Positions 42,883-47,518 of a stretch of DNA of 47,518 bases are shown here, one piece after another. Numbering within the stretch: position 1 is the first letter of the stretch; each line of letters opens with the position of its first letter. A program made the translations under genes and the position numbers. A model generated the notes under the pieces. The model worked only from the letters and a program-made list of their open reading frames with translations. It searched no databases and was not told the origin of the DNA. Origin of the DNA: Myxococcaceae bacterium (GTDB taxonomy: Bacteria; Myxococcota; Myxococcia; Myxococcales; Myxococcaceae); contig SECN01000012.1 of assembly GCA_004173515.1 (NCBI GenBank), positions 1-47,518 on the forward strand, written 5' to 3'.

Positions 42883-44001
42883 TCAAGACGGATCCGGCTT
42901 GGGGGTCCGCTTCGTGCTCGGGGGCAGGGGCGGCGCGGAGATGCGCTCGGCCGGGGGCAGCTCGCCGGTGAGGCTCTTGAGGAACGCCACCAGGTCGTCC
43001 ACCTCGCCGTCCTTCAGCGTGCGCCCCAACTGGTAGCGCCCCATCAGCCGCACCATGGTGGGCAGGTCCCGCACGCTGCCGTCATGCAGGTACGGCCCCG
43101 TCTTCTCCACGTTGCGCAGGGTGGGCACGCGGAAATAGCCCCGGTCGTCCTCGTTCTTCGTCGCATCGAAGCGGCCCGCGTCGGTGAGCTTCGGGTACGC
43201 CTCCACCAGCCCCAGCTTCTGGAACGACGTGCCGCCCACGGCGGGGCCGTTGTGGCAGGTGGTGCAGCCGGTGGTGACGAAGGCCTCCAGCCCGCGCTGC
43301 TCCGCGACACTGAGGGCGGCGTGCTCGCCCGCGAGGAAGCGGTCGAAGCGCGACGGCGTGGTGAGCGTGCGCTCGAAGGCGGCCAGGGCCTTCGCGGCGT
43401 GCGACAGCGTCACCGGCTTGCGCTCCTTCGGGAAGGCGGCGCGAAAGCGCGTGGCGTACTCGGGCATGGAGGACAGCGTGGCCTCGACGCGCTTCGCGTC
43501 CGGCATGGCCATCTCCACGGGGTTCATCATCGGGCCCTCGGCCTGGGCCTCCAGCGTGGCGGCGCGCCCGTCCCAGAACTGCGCGATGTGGCGGCCCGCG
43601 TTGTAGACGGTGGGCGAGTTGCGGCTGCCCTTCTGCCCCCGGTGCCCGTCCGACAGCGCCTTGTTGTCCACGCCGAAGGTGTCCAGCCCGTGGCACGAGT
43701 TGCACGACACGTCGTGGTTCTTCGACAGCCGGGGCTCGTGGAAGAGCATGCGCCCCAGGGCCACCTGCGCCTCGGTGTCCGCTGGAAGCGGCGCCTCTGC
43801 GCGAGGGGCCTGGAAGAAGTGCGAGGCCAGCTTCGCCACCCCGGCGGCATTCGGCACAGCCGGCGGCGCGGGCGGCTTCACGGCGACAGCGGGCGCGGAC
43901 ACCGCCGCGACGGGCGCTTCGGCGGGGCGCTCACAACCGGCGAGCGCGCCAAGGCCCAGGGCCGACAGGGTGAACCACGGGAGCAGTCGATGGCGCAGCA
44001 T
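42883..44001 (-). CDS. Di-heme cytochrome c peroxidase-family lipoprotein
   Basis: 372-residue exported enzyme of the CcpA/MauG type. Two haem c motifs are visible: CNSCH (about residue 104-108) and CTTCH (about 247-251). Family landmarks LGRMLFHEPRLSKNHDVSCNSCH, GRAATLEAQAEGPMMNPVEMAM and GYFRVPTLRNVEKTGPYLHDG are present. The signal peptide ends in the lipobox ALAGC (about residue 22), so it is lipid-anchored, and an Ala/Pro linker follows. The family reduces hydrogen peroxide or oxidises substrates using c-type cytochromes as donor. The start at ATG 44001 gives the signal peptide; the frame beyond is not coding-like. It probably forms an operon with the small membrane protein downstream. 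Confidence 0.92.
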   Translation of the reverse strand: MLRHRLLPWFTLSALGLGALAGCERPAEAPVAAVSAPAVAVKPPAPPAVPNAAGVAKLASHFFQAPRAEAPLPADTEAQVALGRMLFHEPRLSKNHDVSCNSCHGLDTFGVDNKALSDGHRGQKGSRNSPTVYNAGRHIAQFWDGRAATLEAQAEGPMMNPVEMAMPDAKRVEATLSSMPEYATRFRAAFPKERKPVTLSHAAKALAAFERTLTTPSRFDRFLAGEHAALSVAEQRGLEAFVTTGCTTCHNGPAVGGTSFQKLGLVEAYPKLTDAGRFDATKNEDDRGYFRVPTLRNVEKTGPYLHDGSVRDLPTMVRLMGRYQLGRTLKDGEVDDLVAFLKSLTGELPPAERISAPPLPPSTKRTPKPDPS

Positions 44002-44191
44002 GTGGGGAAGCCTTCCGCGAGCGACACAGCGCGGGCGCACCGTACCAGCGCCCCAAGCCCGGCGCCCCGAGGCAAGACGCCGCACCCCGCATCCGCGCTA
44101 CCCGTAGCCATCAGTCCGGAGCCTGTCTGGACAGCGGCCCGGCGGGCGGGGGACATGGGCCCTGCGGAACAAGCACCGCGCTGCTAGCCCT

Positions 44192-45010
44192 TCACTTCAT
44201 CCACGGTTGCGGCGGAGTGCCGAGACCCCGGACCGGCGCATCCGCCTGGAAGCGGAAGTCCGGGCTGGAAGCCAGGGCCAGGGAGGACGACGGATGCAGG
44301 ACGACACGGGCGACAAGGGGCGGCAGGTGGACGTGCTCGTCTGTCGCAAATGCCTGGGGAAGTGCGCCCGGGGTGGCGGGCAGGACCTGCCGCGCTGGCT
44401 CCAGGGGGAGCTGGCCGACCGCGGCCTCGCCGGGCAGGTCCGCGTCACGCCCACCGGGTGCATGAACCAGTGCCCGCGCCGGCAGGTCACCGTGCTCGTC
44501 TCCGACACCGACGACCCCGAGGGCCGCCTGCTGTTGGTGGAGCCGCGCCTGCAACGCGACCTGCTGCTCAAGTTCGTGGAGCGCCGCGCCCGTCCCGACG
44601 CGCCGCCGCAAGCCCCGGCCGTGCCCGCGAACGACGGCGAGGCTCCGGGGCGGGGGCAGCAGCACCTCGGTGATGAAACGGTCCACGAGGAACGAGGCCA
44701 GTAGCCCCGTGGCTGTGCCGGCGGTGTCCCACGCCAGGTCCTTCACGGAGAAGACCTTGCCCTGGGCGCGGTCATACACCTCCTTGCCGACCCCCACGCC
44801 CAGCCCCAGGGCCACGCCGGAGAGGGCCCGCGCGCCCGGTGTGTCGAAGACGAGCGCGCCCGCGCCATAGCCCACGCCGGTGGCGGCCAGACACGCCGCG
44901 AAGTGCTTGGGTTTGTCGGAGCCAAACCAGTCATCCCCCGACTGGGCGACCGCGGAGGCCGGAGAGATGAGCAGCGCGAGGGCGGAGACGAGGGCGAGGC
45001 GGGGGCACAT
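44192..45010 (-). CDS. YfiM/DUF2279-like exported protein with unresolved C-terminus
   Basis: The first about 120 residues are a recognisable YfiM-type protein: signal peptide (CPRLALVSALALLISPASAVAQ), then DWFGSDKPKHFAACLAATGVGYGAGALVF, GVALGLGVGVGKEVYDRAQG and VKDLAWDTAGTATGLLASFLVD, a set of membrane-embedded or amphipathic helices. In this family the chain ends soon after such a segment. Here no stop appears until 44192, so the frame runs on about 150 more residues antisense to the ferredoxin gene, with His/Gln/Ala-rich sequence and poorer third-position GC, which I doubt is real protein. The start is ATG 45010; ATG 45028 adds six residues. A lost stop or a frameshift is possible. Confidence 0.6.
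   Translation of the reverse strand: MCPRLALVSALALLISPASAVAQSGDDWFGSDKPKHFAACLAATGVGYGAGALVFDTPGARALSGVALGLGVGVGKEVYDRAQGKVFSVKDLAWDTAGTATGLLASFLVDRFITEVLLPPPRSLAVVRGHGRGLRRRVGTGAALHELEQQVALQARLHQQQAALGVVGVGDEHGDLPARALVHAPGGRDADLPGEAAVGQLPLEPARQVLPATPGALPQAFATDEHVHLPPLVARVVLHPSSSLALASSPDFRFQADAPVRGLGTPPQPWMK
44294..44704 (+). CDS. Thioredoxin-like [2Fe-2S] ferredoxin
   Basis: 136-residue small iron-sulfur protein. VLVCRKCLGKCARGGG places Cys17, Cys20 and Cys24 after the first strand, and TPTGCMNQCP gives Cys56-x3-Cys60, the pattern of thioredoxin-like [2Fe-2S] ferredoxins; four of these five would hold the cluster. GELADRGLAGQVRVTPTGC is also family-like. The ATG at 44294 follows GGAGG. Third-position GC is very high up to about 44640 but falls in the last 20 codons, which overlap the YfiM-like gene on the other strand, so the tail may be non-essential. 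It is a predicted electron carrier, cytoplasmic. Confidence 0.8.
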   Translation: MQDDTGDKGRQVDVLVCRKCLGKCARGGGQDLPRWLQGELADRGLAGQVRVTPTGCMNQCPRRQVTVLVSDTDDPEGRLLLVEPRLQRDLLLKFVERRARPDAPPQAPAVPANDGEAPGRGQQHLGDETVHEERGQ

Positions 45011-45136
45011 GCATCCATCCTGTAGCATCCCCTGCCGAGCACGCGACCCTCTCCGAGAGTGAAATGCAGGCCGGGTTTGAAGCCTGCCAACCCCCACGGT
45101 TGGTGCGTTTTGGAGACGGGGCCCACGGCTGGGCTT

Positions 45137-46243
45137 ATGCTCGTGAGCGCTTTGAACGGACTCGGCCCTTCGCTCAGCTTCCGGCAAACCCGCCACCCCG
45201 CGCTCGATGGTGCACGGGGTCTGGCTGTCGTTGCCATGGTGATGGGACACACGCTGGATGCGCTGCTCGCGCCCGCGCTGCGCGACCATCCGTGGATCCA
45301 ACGCTACTGGGAGCTTCGGGGCATCACCGCGCCGCTGTTCCTGCTGGTGAGCGGCTGGGCGGTAGTGATGGCGCTGGGCACGCGCCCCGGCGCGGCGAAG
45401 GACTCCTTCGGGCGCCGCTTCCGCCGGGCGCTGCTGCTCTTGTTCCTGGGATACCTGCTGCACTGGCCGGGCTGGGGCGCGGTGCGCGACCTGGGCTACT
45501 CGGACGCGATGCTGGCCAAGGTGTTCCAGTTCGACGCGCTCCAGTGCATCGGTGCGTCGCTGCTGTTGGGTGCGTTCGCGCTGGTGCTGACGCCGAACCT
45601 GGGCGCGCGGGCGCTCGTCCTGGGCGGGCTGGCGGTGGGCATCCCCCTGGCGAGCGCGGTGATGTGGCAGGCGGGCGCGCACCTGCCAGTGCCGGTGCAG
45701 CAGTTCATCGGCAATGGGGAGGGCAGCCGCTTCCCGTTCTTCCCCTGGGCGGGCTTCTTCTTCGCGGGCGCCTTCGCCGCGCACGCGCTGCACCTGTTGA
45801 AGCCGGGCTGGCCGCAGGGGCTCGCGCTCCTCGCGCTGGGCGGGGGGCTGATGGCGCTCACCCGTTGGCTGCCCATCGACTGGACGCCCAACAGCCCCAC
45901 GGTGGTGATGTTCCGCGTGGCGCAGGGTCTGCTGGTGCTGGGCGCGGTGAACCTGCTGCCGCAGCGGCTGAGCGGGCTGCTGGCGCCGCTGGGCCGGATG
46001 TCATTGTGGCTCTACGTCCTGCACCTGCCCGTGGTGTACGGCTGGGCGGACATCGCCGGACTCTCCCAGCGCATCGGGCCCCGGCTGGGCATCGCGGCGG
46101 CGCTGGGCGTGTCCGTGGCGCTGCTGGTGGGCTGCTACCTCATCGCCCGTCTGGGGCGGTGGGTGCGCGAGCAGGCAGCGCCCTGGCGCTCCGGTTCGAC
46201 GACGCTGGGCGCCCGCGTGGGCACCGCTCGTCTGGGCCAGTAG
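45137..46243 (+). CDS. DUF1624 / acyltransferase-type integral membrane protein
   Basis: 368-residue membrane protein with about 9-10 helices. HPALDGARGLAVVAMVMGHTLDALL at the N-terminus and LRGITAPLFLLVSGWAVVMAL in helix 2 match the DUF1624 / heparan-alpha-glucosaminide N-acetyltransferase-like group, with FFPWAGFFFAGAFAAHAL and LGRMSLWLYVLHLPVVYGW further on. Such proteins transfer acyl groups across the membrane to glycans; the His in helix 1 is a candidate catalytic residue. The chain ends in a basic cytoplasmic tail (last 30 residues). ATG 45137 gives the best N-terminus; upstream frame to 45059 is Pro/Cys-rich and unlikely. Acceptor unknown. Confidence 0.8.
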   Translation: MLVSALNGLGPSLSFRQTRHPALDGARGLAVVAMVMGHTLDALLAPALRDHPWIQRYWELRGITAPLFLLVSGWAVVMALGTRPGAAKDSFGRRFRRALLLLFLGYLLHWPGWGAVRDLGYSDAMLAKVFQFDALQCIGASLLLGAFALVLTPNLGARALVLGGLAVGIPLASAVMWQAGAHLPVPVQQFIGNGEGSRFPFFPWAGFFFAGAFAAHALHLLKPGWPQGLALLALGGGLMALTRWLPIDWTPNSPTVVMFRVAQGLLVLGAVNLLPQRLSGLLAPLGRMSLWLYVLHLPVVYGWADIAGLSQRIGPRLGIAAALGVSVALLVGCYLIARLGRWVREQAAPWRSGSTTLGARVGTARLGQ

Positions 46244-46249
46244 CCCGGC

Positions 46250-47434
46250 TCAGCCTTCCGTGCCGGTGCGAGGCAGGCGCGCGGGAGGCTGCGTCGCCAG
46301 GCCCCGGGCCACCAGGTCCCGCACCACGGACTCCAGCGCGGCGATGCGCCGGCCCGCGCGGCCCTGGGCCCACGGCTTCACCGCCGCCGCGCCGAGCATT
46401 TCCACTGCCTGCTCCACCCCGCCTGCCTTGCCCTTGAGCGCCCGCGCCGTGGCGAGCCGCACGTTGCGCGCCGCCTTGCGCGACAGGCCACCACTCCACA
46501 GCAGATCCAACGCGAAGGTGGTCCACACCGTCAGCTCATCCTCCGGGCGCAGGAACGCCTCGAAGCGCGCGAGCGCCTCCGCGCGGGGCTCACCAGCGCG
46601 CAGCGCGTCCTCCGACAGCTCCACGTGCAACGGCGTGCTGTAGGCCAGCGGCTGCTCCGGGGCGATGACCGCCTCGAAGCGCTCCCCCGTGGAGAGCCGG
46701 CGCGCGACCAGGTGCACCAGCTCCGGCGGGATGTCCGCCTCCAGCGGGTGCGCGTTGGCCTCCGCGTAGAAGAGCACCAGGTGCTCGGAAGCCTCCGCCA
46801 GCGAGCGCAGCTCCAGGGGCGGGCGCCACTCGCCCTTGTAGATGCGGCGGCGCCCCGGGCCCTCGCGCGTCTCCTGCCGCTCCAGTTGCGTGTCCACCAT
46901 GAACTCGAACGCGCCCAGCATCCGGTCGAAGTGCTCCGGACGGCCTTCGAGCTGCCCCAATATCTCCGCCACCGCCTCGATGGTGGAGACGCAGTGGTCG
47001 GCGGGCTCGGCGCGGATGCGGTAGTTGCTCGGGCGGCGCGGCACGAAGCCGATGCGCGGCAGGCTGGCGAGCAGCGGGTTGCGCATCACCACCTTCTTCG
47101 CCTGCGGCCAGGTGCCGTCCACGACGATGAGCGTCTCCGGCGGATTCGCCCGGGCATCCTCGACGGAGATGGCGTCCTCGCCGGGAAAGAGCACCGCGAC
47201 GCGCTCCGGGTGTCGGGCCAGCTCCTCCAGCCGGGCATGGCCGGTGAAGTCCACGCCCCGGTGCAGTTCGGAGTTGGGCAGCGACAGGTGGGCCATGCGC
47301 GCCGTGCCAATGGCCACGCGCCGCTCCCGGGGATGCTGGAGGAACACCACGCGCGTGCGCGTCTCCAGTTGGGGAACGTGCGCGCAGTAACACGCGCTCT
47401 CGGGACGCAGGCAACGGACACAGAAGGAACGCAC
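46250..47434 (-). CDS. DTW-domain tRNA aminocarboxypropyltransferase-like protein with C-terminal extension
   Basis: 394 residues. Residues 1-20 carry a four-Cys zinc site (CVRC...CYC). RTRVVFLQHPRERRVAIGTARMAHLSL and the signature VVDGTWPQAKKVV (about 105-117) identify the DTW family, which in E. coli (TapT) transfers the aminocarboxypropyl group of SAM to tRNA uridine 47. The DTW part ends near residue 205. The last about 185 residues form an extra domain with Leu/Arg/Glu-rich helices (LARFEAFLRPEDELTVWTTF and following) that ordinary DTW proteins lack. The GTG at 47434 has AGGG upstream. It converges on the membrane acyltransferase gene with 6 bases between. Confidence 0.88.
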   Translation of the reverse strand: MRSFCVRCLRPESACYCAHVPQLETRTRVVFLQHPRERRVAIGTARMAHLSLPNSELHRGVDFTGHARLEELARHPERVAVLFPGEDAISVEDARANPPETLIVVDGTWPQAKKVVMRNPLLASLPRIGFVPRRPSNYRIRAEPADHCVSTIEAVAEILGQLEGRPEHFDRMLGAFEFMVDTQLERQETREGPGRRRIYKGEWRPPLELRSLAEASEHLVLFYAEANAHPLEADIPPELVHLVARRLSTGERFEAVIAPEQPLAYSTPLHVELSEDALRAGEPRAEALARFEAFLRPEDELTVWTTFALDLLWSGGLSRKAARNVRLATARALKGKAGGVEQAVEMLGAAAVKPWAQGRAGRRIAALESVVRDLVARGLATQPPARLPRTGTEG

Positions 47435-47518
47435 GCCGGCCCTTTATCACGCCTCCGCCCGGACGGCCCGCGGCCCGGGCCCGAGCACCGGCGGACAAGG
47501 CGCCCCCTCCCCCGCCCG
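47435..47518. other. End of window, non-coding
   Basis: 84 bases upstream of the DTW gene. Very GC-rich, with no start or recognisable promoter. A divergent gene could begin beyond the edge. Confidence 0.4.

Noticed and set aside
1..47518. CRISPR arrays, insertion sequences, prophage or integrase genes
   Set aside because: No regular spaced repeats, terminal inverted repeats with transposase, or phage structural genes were seen; the only tandem repeats are those encoding the Kelch blades.

Overview
The window is chromosomal DNA from a very GC-rich deltaproteobacterium, almost certainly a myxobacterium of the Myxococcaceae (Corallococcus/Myxococcus type). Reasons: nearly all codons end in G or C; many lipoproteins and secreted beta-helix or beta-propeller proteins; two proteins (34213-34836 and 40911-42317) end in the MYXO-CTERM sorting signal (Cys, hydrophobic helix, Arg cluster); a DUF4476 protein; and a CheA-MCP-CheW-CheR gene set of myxobacterial style. 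I see no rRNA, tRNA, CRISPR array, transposase or phage gene, and no sharp composition break apart from a short AT-rich promoter island at about 36.2-36.35 kb.

Layout. 0-4 kb: the start of a minus-strand lipoprotein gene, a YgiQ-type radical SAM protein, a small gene split by a +1 frameshift, and a ChaN-like lipoprotein. 4-9 kb: a secreted family 6 polysaccharide lyase facing away from a secreted GH43-like beta-propeller, then a carotenoid-desaturase-like flavoprotein. 9-13.9 kb: a minus-strand chemosensory operon cheA-mcp-cheW-cheR with no CheY or CheB and no P2 domain in CheA. 14.2-19.2 kb: a polyamine region, with a flavin amine oxidase, carboxynorspermidine decarboxylase and carboxynorspermidine dehydrogenase on the minus strand, and a divergent ferritin-like diiron protein. 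19.3-25.5 kb: a Cys-rich lipoprotein, an exceptional 1,687-residue polytopic membrane protein with an N-terminal zinc ribbon, and a membrane-anchored protein with short beta-type repeats. 25.6-30 kb: an amidase and a V8/trypsin-like protease on the minus strand, and a divergent beta-helix lipoprotein.

30.2-33.2 kb holds a compact three-gene minus-strand set of exported proteins: an alpha-helical (HEAT-like) protein, an HExxH metalloprotease-like protein and a seven-bladed Kelch lipoprotein. 33.7-37.3 kb has a small lipoprotein, a CxxCH/MYXO-CTERM protein, a beta-propeller lipoprotein preceded by a 16/19 match to the Fur box, and an RluA-type pseudouridine synthase. 37.4-42.3 kb has an MFS exporter, phosphoglycerate mutase, a DUF4476 protein, a thioredoxin-fold protein lacking CXXC and a MYXO-CTERM beta-helix protein. 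42.4-47.4 kb has a four-helix membrane protein paired with a di-heme cytochrome c peroxidase, a thioredoxin-like [2Fe-2S] ferredoxin overlapping tail-to-tail with a YfiM-like gene, a DUF1624/acyltransferase-type membrane protein, and a DTW-domain protein with a long C-terminal extension.

Functionally this is an accessory-rich neighbourhood: cell-surface polysaccharide handling, chemosensing, polyamine metabolism, a probable iron-responsive surface protein and several exported proteins of unknown role. The best candidates for something undescribed are the HEAT-like/HEGWH/Kelch exported triplet, the giant zinc-ribbon membrane protein, the polyamine synthesis-oxidation-diiron cluster, and the Fur-box-controlled propeller lipoprotein. 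All coordinates, motifs and hairpins were read by eye; no database search was run.
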